From contig SUYG01000015.1 of the NCBI GenBank assembly GCA_015060555.1, positions 1-64,000 on the forward strand: DNA of 64,000 bases, written 5' to 3'. The stretch is from Physcousia sp015060555 (GTDB taxonomy: Bacteria > Bacteroidota > Bacteroidia > Bacteroidales > Bacteroidaceae). Numbering within the stretch: the first letter of the stretch is position 1; the number at the start of each line of letters is the position of its first letter. The notes beneath the pieces are model-generated. The model was not told the origin of the DNA and did not search any database. It saw only the letters and a list, made by a program, of their open reading frames with translations. Below are positions 35,233 through 43,891 of this stretch, piece by piece. The position numbers and the translations under genes were made by a program.

Positions 35233-38200
35233 TTATTCAAAGAAGCCGAAGCCGCCAATCGTCACCAGCATACGGTCCACATAGTCCCATGAGGTGCTGG
35301 ACCATTTGAAGCCGAGGCGATAGAGCGCCTGCGTGGTGTACTGGTTGTCCGCATCGATGAAGGCCGCCCTCTTGCCATGTGCCAGATCCTGATAGGCCAG
35401 CAGGCTGGACAGCTTCTTCGCCTTCTCGGGGTCTTGCTTGGCTGTTTCAAGGGCTTGGTTGAAAGTATCCGTTTCTACCTGAACAGGCGCTTTGTCCACC
35501 TGTGACAACTCATCCATGACATCGCAGAAATGTACGGAGTGGTTGTTGTAGGGATGGAACAGGCAGCACTCCTTCGGCGTCTGTGCCAGCGTCACGATGG
35601 CCTTGGCGGTCTGGTCGATGGGCGAGAACTCCACGGGCGAGTCGCTCATATCATAGGGATAGCAGCCCAACATGTTGAAGACTCTGATGCGGCCCATAGA
35701 GCTGTTGGTCTGGAAGTTGATCTGGAACTCGCCGTCGGTGGAACGCGGTGCGAGGTTGCCCACACGCATGACCTTTCCATTCAGTCCATGCTGGGCGATG
35801 GCATCAAGGACGATGCGCTCCGACAGGAACTTGGAATGGATATACTGGTTGGTGAGGTACTGTCCGAAATAGAGCATCTGCTCCGTATAGCGCGTATCCT
35901 CAGCCGGCGTTCCATTGATAGACAGACCTGCTGTGCTGTAGGTAGAGACGTGTATCAGCTTGGCATTGTGGCGCAGGCAGAAGTCCACGCAATGCTGCGC
36001 ACCTCCCACATTCACGTCCTCAATCTCGGTACCTTCGGAGAAGTGCTTCACCACGGCAGCGCAATTGAAGACCGTGTCCACTTGGCCGTCAACGTTGAAG
36101 TCCTGCGTCACGTCGCCATTGACGATGTGCAGGCGATTGCCGAACAGCTCACGGTAGCTCTTGCTGAAGTAGTAATACAACAGACTCTTCAGCCTGCGCT
36201 CAGCTTTTTCATCGTTCTCGCCTCTCACCAGACACCAGATGACAGGGACGTCGTCGCGGTCAATCAGCTCCTTGAGGATATGGATGCCCAGGAAGCCCGT
36301 AGCCCCCGTGAGCAGCACATTACCGATAGGCTGCCGCTCGCCGTTGCGGAGGGCATCGAGGGTGTTGTTCTCAAGGATGCTGTTGATGCCCGCATAGTCG
36401 AAGTTGCTGACTTCCACATCCTCGTCAACGCTATCTCCCGTGATGAAACTGGACAACAGGCGTGGTGTCGGGTTGGAGAACACGTCGCCATAGGCGATAT
36501 GATGCCCAGCCTTGTCCGCCTCGATGATCACACGCGTCACCATCAGCGATGTGCCGCCCAGTTCGAAGAAGTTATCCGTGGCGCCCACGCGTTCCACTTG
36601 CAGAATGTTGGCAAAGATGTCGCAGAACTGTTTCTCCGTTTCGCCCACCGGCTCCACATATTCTGTCTTGATGGACAGCGTGGGTTCGGGCAGCGCCTTC
36701 ATGTCGGTCTTGCCGCTCGGCGTGGTCGGCATCTTGTCGAGCTGCAGGTAGGCCGTAGGCACCATATACTGCGTCAGGCTCTTGCTGATCTCCACCTTGA
36801 GTTCATCGATATCCACCGGATGATTGGCCGTGAAGTAGGCGCAGAGATGCTCTTTGCCGTTGATTTTGCGAATCATCACGACCACCTGGCCGATGCCTTC
36901 CTGCTGAGCAATCACACTCTCAATCTCACCCAACTCGATGCGCAGGCCACGCAGCTTCACCTGATTGTCGGTGCGCCCGAGGATGGTGACGTAGCCTTGT
37001 TCGTCCCAGCGGGCATAGTCGCCAGAGCGGTACAACGTTGGGTCGAGGTCATCGCCGGTGGCAAACGGGTTGGGGATAAAGGCTTCGCGCGTCTTGTCGG
37101 GCAGATTGTTATAACCTAATCCCACCTGCGCGCCGCCTATCAGCAGTTCGCCCACGACACCCACAGGCACACGGTTCATGTCGGCATCGACAATGTATTC
37201 GGTCACGTTGACCAGCGGACGACCGATGGTCACGCGCTCTTCGTGGCTCACTTCGTGGCTGTTGCTCTCCACCGTCGTTTCGGTGGGGCCGAAGCTGTTG
37301 AAGATATGAATCTTCGTGGAACCGGCTGCATTCACCATCGTCTTCTGCAGCTCACGCAGCTGACTGTCTGAGAACTTCTCGCCGCCCAGCTCGATGATGT
37401 GGCAGCCCGACAGCGCCTTGCGGAAGATGTCCGATTCGTAGAGCTGCATCAGGCGCGAGGGCGTACCCTGGAACATCCCCACATGATTTTCCATCATGAA
37501 TTCTGCCAACAGAATGGGGTCGTTCGTTATCTCGTCGCTGGCCAGTGCCAGGGTGAGGCCGTTGTAAAGCGGGATGCCGATTTCCTCTACCGAGGCATCG
37601 AAGGAGATGGTGGCCAGTCCGAGGATGCACTCCACCTCCTGCATCACCGTCCAGTTGCGGAAGTTGAGCGGATGGGCGAAGAGCTCGTTGCAGATGCCCT
37701 TGTGGTGTAGCATGACACCCTTGGGGCGTCCCGTAGAGCCTGAAGTATAAATAATGTACGCGAGGTCGCTGCCGTCCTGCGGGATGGCGGGATTGTCGGT
37801 CTGCTCGCATTGCAGCAGCTCTTCGATGTTCAGGGCTTTCTCCAACACCTTGAGGCTGCCCTCGCCGGCTTGCGACTTCAGGTTGGCCAGGTTCTCATCA
37901 TCGGTGACGATGTAGGCGGCCTCGCTGTCCTCGAGAATCAGCTTGATGCGGTCTGCGGGATAGTGCGGGTCGCAGGGGATATAAGCGGCGCCCGCCTTCA
38001 TGATGCCGAACATGGTGAATATCAGGCGGCTGGTGCGCGGCAACAACATCGCCACGCGGTCGCCGCGCTTCACGCCATGGGCGATAAGCGCATGGGCCAC
38101 ACGGTTCATCTCGGCATTCACCTGGCTGAAGGTGAAGGTGCCGTCGCAGGCCACGAGAGCCTTGGCATCGGGCTTTTGCGCAGCATTGGCTTCGACAGCC

Positions 38201-41200
38201 TGATGGAACAGGCGCGTGGGCACTTCTGCTGTGCCGGCCAAGCGGAATGACTCGACCATCTGTGCTTGTTCGGCGCTGAGCATCGACACCTTGAGCAGGC
38301 TTCCCTGCGGTGCCTCCATGAAATGATCCAGCACGCTGAGGAATGACTCTGCCAGCCCTGCTATCGTCTTCTCGCTGTAGAAGGCATCGTCGTACTCCAG
38401 GCAGACGACAGGCTGTCCGTTCTGCTGAATAATGATGACGTCGAGCTTCTGCTTCGGCACATCCACGTCTATTGTCTGGATGGTCATCTTCTTGCCACCG
38501 ACGGTGTGCTCCTCGATGACACCCATCTGATACGTATAGGTGGTGTTGGGCGAGAAATCGAAGTCTGCGGCTATGCGGGCGAAGGGGTACTGCTCGTGGC
38601 GCATCGTCTGCTCGAAGTCCTGACTCGTGCGGCGCACGAACTCCTCTACGGTCTGCTCCGTGATGTGGCCTGCCAGCGGCAGGGTGTTGACGAACATACC
38701 CATCGTGTCAGACAGACGGAGGTCTGAACGGCCACTGCTAATCGTGGAGATATAGACATGGCGGCTGTTGGTATAGCGCGACAACGTGTAGAACGTCACG
38801 GCAAGCATCAGGCTGGCCGGTGTCACATTCAGCTGCTTACAGAACTGCTCCACCTTGGCAAAATCGAACGGGCGGGCCACTTGGGCGACATGGCCGTGAG
38901 GCTCGCTGGGCGTGAAGTCGTCGGTCAGCTCCGTGCAGCCTTCGCACTCCTTCATCACTTCGGCAAAATAAGCCTTGGACTCCTGATATGCCTCACCGCT
39001 TTCGGCCTGGCGCTGCTCCTGCGAGAACTGCAGGAAACCTAACCGCTCGCGCTCGATGGCTTTCCCGTCGAGGAGGTCGCATAGCTGCTGAGCCACCAAG
39101 TCGAATGAGGTGCCATCGAAGATGAGGTGGTGCACATCCATCAAGATGACCACGCGTTTCTCCGTCTGCACGATTTCCATGCGGTAGAGCGGGCCGCGCT
39201 CCAGATGGAAGGGCAGCGTGAAATGCTGCTGATAGGTGGTCAGCTCCGCTTCGGTCATCTCACGACGAATGACCTGAGGTGCCAGGTCGGGGTCATACAC
39301 CTGGGCAACATCGTCCCCTTGTGTCTCGAAATGGATGTTGAAGGCCGGGTGTGCCTTGATAATCTCTGTCAGGGCCTGCTCTGCCTTGTCAGCATCAAAG
39401 CCCGCAGGAAGAGTGATGGCCGTGGGCAGATTATAGGTTGTGTCCAGCGGATGCTTCATGCACTCGTAATAGACACCCAGCTGGGCGTAGTTGAGGGGTG
39501 CGGAGGCCAATTCTTGGTTCATGGTTGACGGTTCACGGTTGTTTTCAGTGGCAACCCTGACCCCTGACCCCTGAACCATAAACCCTTTCAGTATCTCGTT
39601 CTCGATGCTTTGGAGTGTCATGTTTTTTGCCATGGACTTGGCGTCAAGCACGATGCCGTAGCGCTTGTTGACCTCCACCGCCAGCTTCATGGCCGTGATG
39701 GAGGTGAGGCCTGCGTAGCCCAGCACCGTGGTGATGCCAAAGTTACTGTTGCCCAGCAGCTTGGAGGTCATCTCATGGAGCTCTGCCTCCAGCACATTCA
39801 TTGGGGCTTGAGCTGTTTGCTGCGACTCAGTCGCCACAGACCGGACAGGCTTCGGCAGGCGCTCGCGGTCCACCTTGCCGTTGGCGTTGCGGGGAATCTC
39901 ATCAATCTGCATCACCACCTCCGGCACCATGTAATCGGGCTTCAGCGCTGCCACATGCTGCTTGATGGCCTCCGCGTCGAGGGCCTTCTCGCCCGTGACA
40001 TAGGCCACGATATAGGTGGTGCCGTTCAGCGTGTCGCTGGCCGACTGCAGGGTGGCGCCTGTGACCCCTGGGCAGGTGAGGACTGCTGCCTCCACCTCGC
40101 GCAACTCCACGCGGAAGCCACGCACCTTCACCAATCCGTCGCGGCGGCCTGCAAACAGCAGACTCCCCTTGGCATCGCGGCGCACAAAGTCGCCCGTGCG
40201 GAATGCGCGCTCATAGCCCGCCTCATGCTTGTCGTTGAAGGGATTCGGGATGAAGACGTTGGCTGTCAGCTCGGGATGGTTCAGATAGCCTCGGCACAAC
40301 TGCGGACCGCTGATCCACAGCTCGCCCGCCTCGCCGTCGGCCACGGGCTGGCCGTCTTCGCCGACAATATATAGGCGGTATGTTCCTGGCGCCTGGCCAA
40401 TAGGGATGTTCTCCTCGTCGCCTCTGACAGCGTGGCACGTAATCATGCCGCAAGCCTCCGACGAACCGTAGATGTTCAGGAAGGTCAGTCCTGCCGTCGG
40501 CGTCACCGGCTCCAGCTTCTCACCTCCGACCGAGAGGAAGCGCAGCGACGGGCAGTCGTACATCGTCACGAACTGGCGACCCGTCATCGTGCTCATGATG
40601 ATGTGCGTGATGGCGTTGTCGTTGATGAACTGCGCCAGGCGGATGAAGTCGAAGCGGATCTCCTCCGGGATGATATAGAGTGTGGCGCCTGCCGAGAGCG
40701 TGCCGAAGATGTCATGCACGGTGGGCACAAAAGAGAAGCTGGCGTAGGATGCCACGCGGCAGTCGCTGTCGAGGCCCATGGTGCTTATGGTCTCTTCCGC
40801 ATTGCAGGTGATGTTGCGCTGCTCGATCATGCAGCCCTTGGGCTGGCCCGTGGAGCCGCTGGTGTAGATGAGCAGGGCAAGGAGGCTGCCGTCAAGCTCC
40901 TCGGGGAGGGGTGCCGTCCAGGTTGCCTCTTGCAGCTCGTCTGTATAGAGAACGGGGATGCTCCCCTGTTCCGTCAAGACGCTACTGCCATCAGTTGTCA
41001 GCCCGCTTTCGGCCAGCACTTCGCGGTCCGCAATCAGCAGCTTGGCGCGGCTGTCGCTCAGCATATAGCTCAGGCGCTCCTTGGGATAGGTAGGGTCTAA
41101 GGGCATATAGGCGCAGCCCGCTTTCAACACGCCAATCGGCGCGATGACCATCCATTGGCTGCGTGGAATCAGAATGCCCACCACGTCCTCCTTGCCGAGG

Positions 41201-41379
41201 CCCTTTGAAGCGACAAACGCCGCGATGCGGTCGCTGAGCGCGTCCACCTCGGCGTAGGTGTACTGCTTGCCGTTATATACTACAGCGACATTCTCAGGTG
41301 TCGCTTTCGCCTGCTTGCTGATTAATGAGGCGACAGCCAACTCTGGCTGGCGCTGTGTGTGTGACGTGCTATTTCCCAT
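35233..41379 (-). CDS. Nonribosomal peptide synthetase, A-T-C-A-T-reductase
   Basis: A 2048-residue two-module assembly line. A1 (about 15-515) has IYTSGSTGQPKG and ends NANGKVDRERLP. T1 carries Ser560 (GLTSITAMKL). A repeat-derived linker spans 595-619. The C domain (about 635-1065) has an intact HHLIFDG (His750/His751, Asp755). A2 (about 1085-1580) has IYTSGSTGRPKG. T2 carries Ser1611 (LGGTSL). The terminal reductase (about 1690-2048) has GATGFLG and YIHSK. Reductive release would give an aldehyde or alcohol. A1 has FVPTVHDIF where amino-acid-activating domains have FDxxxxE (Val218 replaces the Asp that binds the amino group), so it may load a carboxylic acid lacking an alpha-amine; A2 has FDASVEEIG (Asp1261 present). 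No phosphopantetheinyl transferase is nearby. The product is unknown. Confidence 0.93.
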   Translation of the reverse strand: MGNSTSHTQRQPELAVASLISKQAKATPENVAVVYNGKQYTYAEVDALSDRIAAFVASKGLGKEDVVGILIPRSQWMVIAPIGVLKAGCAYMPLDPTYPKERLSYMLSDSRAKLLIADREVLAESGLTTDGSSVLTEQGSIPVLYTDELQEATWTAPLPEELDGSLLALLIYTSGSTGQPKGCMIEQRNITCNAEETISTMGLDSDCRVASYASFSFVPTVHDIFGTLSAGATLYIIPEEIRFDFIRLAQFINDNAITHIIMSTMTGRQFVTMYDCPSLRFLSVGGEKLEPVTPTAGLTFLNIYGSSEACGMITCHAVRGDEENIPIGQAPGTYRLYIVGEDGQPVADGEAGELWISGPQLCRGYLNHPELTANVFIPNPFNDKHEAGYERAFRTGDFVRRDAKGSLLFAGRRDGLVKVRGFRVELREVEAAVLTCPGVTGATLQSASDTLNGTTYIVAYVTGEKALDAEAIKQHVAALKPDYMVPEVVMQIDEIPRNANGKVDRERLPKPVRSVATESQQTAQAPMNVLEAELHEMTSKLLGNSNFGITTVLGYAGLTSITAMKLAVEVNKRYGIVLDAKSMAKNMTLQSIENEILKGFMVQGSGVRVATENNREPSTMNQELASAPLNYAQLGVYYECMKHPLDTTYNLPTAITLPAGFDADKAEQALTEIIKAHPAFNIHFETQGDDVAQVYDPDLAPQVIRREMTEAELTTYQQHFTLPFHLERGPLYRMEIVQTEKRVVILMDVHHLIFDGTSFDLVAQQLCDLLDGKAIERERLGFLQFSQEQRQAESGEAYQESKAYFAEVMKECEGCTELTDDFTPSEPHGHVAQVARPFDFAKVEQFCKQLNVTPASLMLAVTFYTLSRYTNSRHVYISTISSGRSDLRLSDTMGMFVNTLPLAGHITEQTVEEFVRRTSQDFEQTMRHEQYPFARIAADFDFSPNTTYTYQMGVIEEHTVGGKKMTIQTIDVDVPKQKLDVIIIQQNGQPVVCLEYDDAFYSEKTIAGLAESFLSVLDHFMEAPQGSLLKVSMLSAEQAQMVESFRLAGTAEVPTRLFHQAVEANAAQKPDAKALVACDGTFTFSQVNAEMNRVAHALIAHGVKRGDRVAMLLPRTSRLIFTMFGIMKAGAAYIPCDPHYPADRIKLILEDSEAAYIVTDDENLANLKSQAGEGSLKVLEKALNIEELLQCEQTDNPAIPQDGSDLAYIIYTSGSTGRPKGVMLHHKGICNELFAHPLNFRNWTVMQEVECILGLATISFDASVEEIGIPLYNGLTLALASDEITNDPILLAEFMMENHVGMFQGTPSRLMQLYESDIFRKALSGCHIIELGGEKFSDSQLRELQKTMVNAAGSTKIHIFNSFGPTETTVESNSHEVSHEERVTIGRPLVNVTEYIVDADMNRVPVGVVGELLIGGAQVGLGYNNLPDKTREAFIPNPFATGDDLDPTLYRSGDYARWDEQGYVTILGRTDNQVKLRGLRIELGEIESVIAQQEGIGQVVVMIRKINGKEHLCAYFTANHPVDIDELKVEISKSLTQYMVPTAYLQLDKMPTTPSGKTDMKALPEPTLSIKTEYVEPVGETEKQFCDIFANILQVERVGATDNFFELGGTSLMVTRVIIEADKAGHHIAYGDVFSNPTPRLLSSFITGDSVDEDVEVSNFDYAGINSILENNTLDALRNGERQPIGNVLLTGATGFLGIHILKELIDRDDVPVIWCLVRGENDEKAERRLKSLLYYYFSKSYRELFGNRLHIVNGDVTQDFNVDGQVDTVFNCAAVVKHFSEGTEIEDVNVGGAQHCVDFCLRHNAKLIHVSTYSTAGLSINGTPAEDTRYTEQMLYFGQYLTNQYIHSKFLSERIVLDAIAQHGLNGKVMRVGNLAPRSTDGEFQINFQTNSSMGRIRVFNMLGCYPYDMSDSPVEFSPIDQTAKAIVTLAQTPKECCLFHPYNNHSVHFCDVMDELSQVDKAPVQVETDTFNQALETAKQDPEKAKKLSSLLAYQDLAHGKRAAFIDADNQYTTQALYRLGFKWSSTSWDYVDRMLVTIGGFGFFE
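39523..39600. repeat. Translated repeat in the NRPS T1-C linker
   Basis: On the coding strand GGTTCAGGGGTCAGGGGTCA is followed by GAAAACAACCGTGAACCGTC and AACCATGAACCAAG. Short units GGTCAGGG and AACCGTGAACC are tandemly repeated. It encodes MVQGSGVRVATENNREPSTM between T1 and the condensation domain, a place where extra residues are tolerated. Confidence 0.6.
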
Positions 41380-41434
41380 AAGATAGACGTGCTATTGTTC
41401 AAACTTTTTGAAGTTGTTATTTTTGTTTGTGCCT

Positions 41435-41442
41435 GCAAAAAT
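41435..41442 (-). promoter_or_regulatory. Possible promoter -7 box for the NRPS
   Basis: TATTTTTG on the minus strand, 56 bases before the NRPS ATG, matching TAnnTTTG. The -33 element is not clear. Confidence 0.4.
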
Positions 41443-41647
41443 ATACAAAATCCCTTTACGCTCTCACGAAACTGCAGTTTTTTTCATCAGTTCACCTCTT
41501 TTGTGCCGTTCTCCTCGCGAAATTAAACATTTCTTAACAAAAACCATGTGCATACCGCCCAGGACACAATACCGTAAGAAGCACTCTGAAGCAAGGATGA
41601 GGCAATATGAAGCAAGAAGATGACAGACACAGCTGGCTGCGTAGCGT

Positions 41648-41713
41648 TTTGCCACCAGTGACAAAACCATTTGCCACCAGTGGCAAAATCATTTGTCACT
41701 AGTGGCAAAACCG
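41648..41713. repeat. 22-bp tandem repeat array 1 upstream of the NRPS
   Basis: Three consecutive 22-base units beginning TTTGCCACCAGTGACAAAAC (41648), TTTGCCACCAGTGGCAAAAT (41670) and TTTGTCACTAGTGGCAAAAC (41692), plus a decayed fourth containing ACCAGTGG. Each unit holds a near-perfect dyad TTGCCACYAGTGGCAA. The spacing is two helical turns. Confidence 0.9.
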
Positions 41714-41751
41714 AGTTCTACCAGTGGCCCCCCAAGAAGATAAGGTTCTTC

Positions 41752-41840
41752 GTCGAAGAAGACTATAGTGTGTTGTCGAAGGGACTATAGTGTATCGTCG
41801 AAGGGACTATAGTGTGTTGTTGAAGGGACTATAGTGTATG
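41752..41840. repeat. 22-bp tandem repeat array 2 upstream of the NRPS
   Basis: Four units of the form GTCGAAGGGACTATAGTGT plus three variable bases start at 41752, 41775, 41797 and 41819 (the first has one extra base). Each contains the dyad ACTATAGT. The last bases alternate GTT, ATC, GTT, ATG. The array ends 18 bases before the stop of the neighbouring lipoprotein gene. Confidence 0.9.
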
Positions 41841-41857
41841 GCGAAAGTTGAGAATAT

Positions 41858-43606
41858 TTATCTTCCGCCGGGACCGCCATGACCGGGGCCACCGGCATTG
41901 GATGTATAGGAAGAGAGGGAGACAGCGGTGCCGCTGCTGACGCTGGCATCGATGGTGGCAAGACCACCGAAGCAGGTGGTGCCGCCGGTGACGCTGACGG
42001 CGGACTGGAGTGTAGGCTGTGAGCTGCCGGAGACCACGAGTCCTGAGCCGCCGCCCGACGGAGTCTGGAAGGCGAAGGTGCTGGAGCCTACAGTGAGCGC
42101 GTAGAGCGTATTGGCAGACCACGACGAGGCCTGATAGCAGGACTGCGTGAGGCTGGCGCCGGACTCGAGGCCGCCCACGGCGACGATGGTGCCGCCGGTG
42201 ACATAGAGTTTGTAGCCGCTCTCGGTGTTAGCATCGATGGCGACCTCGGGCTGTCCTGCGCAAACGGCATAGACGGTGCCGCCTTTGATATAGCAGTTGC
42301 CGTTGGCATCGAGGCCGTCGTTGTTGCAGCCGTGGGCATAAACGTAGCCTCCGCTGATGGTCATGGTGCTCTTAGAGTTGATGGCATCATCGTAGGCATA
42401 GCTGGCTACCTCGCCGCCCGTGATTGTGAGCGTTTTCTTAGTCTCGATGCCTTCGCCGTTGGTTCCGCTGGTGCGTATCCATAGACGTCCGCCGCTGATG
42501 GCGATGTCGCCATCGACCTTGATGCCCTTGGGCGATGCTGTGTCGCCGTTGCTGCTGTACAGACTGCCCGCAGTGACCACATAGACACTGCCGCCATTGA
42601 AACGGGCTTCCGCATCCACGCTGATGCCCTTGCCGCCAGCCCCCGTGCTCTTCAGCCGCAGCTCGCCGGCGTTCACGGTCAGCGTGGAGTCGGCCTTGAT
42701 GGCTGCCGCGCCCTTGGTCTCCTGGTCTTCGCTGTCGTAGGCGCCTGTGCCAGTGGTCAGCACGGTGGTGCGTCCGCCATTCACGATGATGTGGCTCTCG
42801 CAGTTGATGCCCTTGGCTGCCGCTGCCGACACCTCGACGTTCAAGATGCCGCCGTTGATGAAGATGCCGTCGTTGGCTTTGATGCCGTGATTGGTTGTTG
42901 ACTTCACGTAGATGTTGTTGCCTGTACGGAATACGATGTAGTCCGCCGAGTGTATGCCGTTGTTTGTGTTACCCGTAACGCTGAGCGCGCCGCTGCCGTT
43001 GAAGAGGAGCTTTCCCTTGCCGTAGAGGGCACCCTTGTGGCTGCCGCCAGTGCCGTCGGCCAGCGTGTTGGTGGTACCGTCGGCCAAAATGATGAAGGCG
43101 CGTTTGCTGCTCAGCAGGTTGAGCGCTGCAGAGTCGGGGTTGGTGATGCTGACGCCGTTGAGCCGGACGGCATATTTCTTATCACCCAGGACGGTGAAGG
43201 AACCATTAGCGGTGGTGCCGCTCAGGACGTAGCACACGTTCTTCACCGAACTGTGGTTGGCGGTGATATGTCCGCCGTTGACGGTCACCTCCACGCCGTC
43301 TTGCGTCTTTGCAACGGGGTTGGACATGTCTATTGGCACCTCTGTGGTGAAGGTGTTGTTTTCCAACATGTCCTCTTCATCGGGGAAATATTCCGCTGCT
43401 GCGGCCGTGGGTTCTGCCGTAGTCCTGTCTATGGCGATGTCGAAGGTGGCGAGTTCGCCTGTCGTGGCAGAGCTGCCGCCGCCCATTCCGGGGGCGTTTT
43501 CCCCGCCTCCCTGACCATAAAAATCATCGTACGGGCTCTCGGCCGTACAGCATGTGATGATAGTGATTGCTCCTGCGAGCATGGATAGAAACAGAACTTT
43601 TTTCAT
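41858..43606 (-). CDS. Cthe_2159-like carbohydrate-binding beta-helix lipoprotein
   Basis: A 582-residue surface or periplasmic lipoprotein. The signal peptide ends in a lipobox around IITCC (Cys19/20). After a Gly-rich segment (GQGGGENAPGMGGGSS), the body is a repeated right-handed beta-helix pattern, with recurring blocks such as GIKANDGIFINGGILNV, AAIKADSTLTVNAGELRL and AINSKSTMTISGGYVYAHG. This matches the Cthe_2159 family (carbohydrate-binding domain-containing protein), one member of which is reported to bind acidic polysaccharides and calcium. It ends GGPGHGGPGGR. Its ligand here is unknown; the neighbouring sugar-acid genes are suggestive only. Confidence 0.8.
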   Translation of the reverse strand: MKKVLFLSMLAGAITIITCCTAESPYDDFYGQGGGENAPGMGGGSSATTGELATFDIAIDRTTAEPTAAAAEYFPDEEDMLENNTFTTEVPIDMSNPVAKTQDGVEVTVNGGHITANHSSVKNVCYVLSGTTANGSFTVLGDKKYAVRLNGVSITNPDSAALNLLSSKRAFIILADGTTNTLADGTGGSHKGALYGKGKLLFNGSGALSVTGNTNNGIHSADYIVFRTGNNIYVKSTTNHGIKANDGIFINGGILNVEVSAAAAKGINCESHIIVNGGRTTVLTTGTGAYDSEDQETKGAAAIKADSTLTVNAGELRLKSTGAGGKGISVDAEARFNGGSVYVVTAGSLYSSNGDTASPKGIKVDGDIAISGGRLWIRTSGTNGEGIETKKTLTITGGEVASYAYDDAINSKSTMTISGGYVYAHGCNNDGLDANGNCYIKGGTVYAVCAGQPEVAIDANTESGYKLYVTGGTIVAVGGLESGASLTQSCYQASSWSANTLYALTVGSSTFAFQTPSGGGSGLVVSGSSQPTLQSAVSVTGGTTCFGGLATIDASVSSGTAVSLSSYTSNAGGPGHGGPGGR

Positions 43607-43637
43607 TGTTTATTGGCGTGATGATCATTTGACGGGA

Positions 43638-43645
43638 CAAAGATA
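43638..43645 (-). promoter_or_regulatory. Promoter -7 box for the Cthe_2159-like gene
   Basis: TATCTTTG on the minus strand, 32 bases before its ATG. Confidence 0.6.
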
Positions 43646-43804
43646 GGCAAAGAGAGCGATACAGGAAAATCTAATCAACGAACGGTCGGATTTATTCAGC
43701 AAAGTTGTTTGGAGATGTAAAAAGACGTTGAGGCGGAGGCAGGAAATGCTCTGCAATAGGGCAAAAAGAGGATATTTTTTGTGCAAGTGAAAGAAAATTA
43801 TTCG

Positions 43805-43812
43805 TACCTTTG
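43805..43812 (+). promoter_or_regulatory. Promoter -7 box for the galactonate cluster
   Basis: TACCTTTG, 80 bases upstream of the dehydrogenase ATG. The leader contains a six-codon mini-ORF (43857-43877, MKKNKV) preceded by GAGGAG. Confidence 0.65.
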
Positions 43813-43891
43813 CAATCGCAAACCCGCAGGTGTCTGCCAACAACCCTGAGGAGGCAATGAAGAAGAACAAAGTTTAAAGCTACTGGATATA

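Larger units (their letters stand above)
41380..41857. other. NRPS upstream region
   Basis: A 478-base gap between two minus-strand genes. Apart from the two tandem arrays and the possible -7 box, the stretch 41450-41640 is AT-rich without an evident gene. Because the downstream gene is the NRPS, the arrays sit about 270-460 bases upstream of its start codon, within reach of its promoter. Confidence 0.6.

Noticed and set aside
35530..37119. 529-codon plus-strand frame opposite the NRPS
   Set aside because: Antisense shadow of the NRPS reductase and A2 domains; His/Val/Leu-rich with no start context.
41648..41840. Possible CRISPR array
   Set aside because: The 22-base units are contiguous with no spacers, belong to two different sequences, and no cas genes are present.
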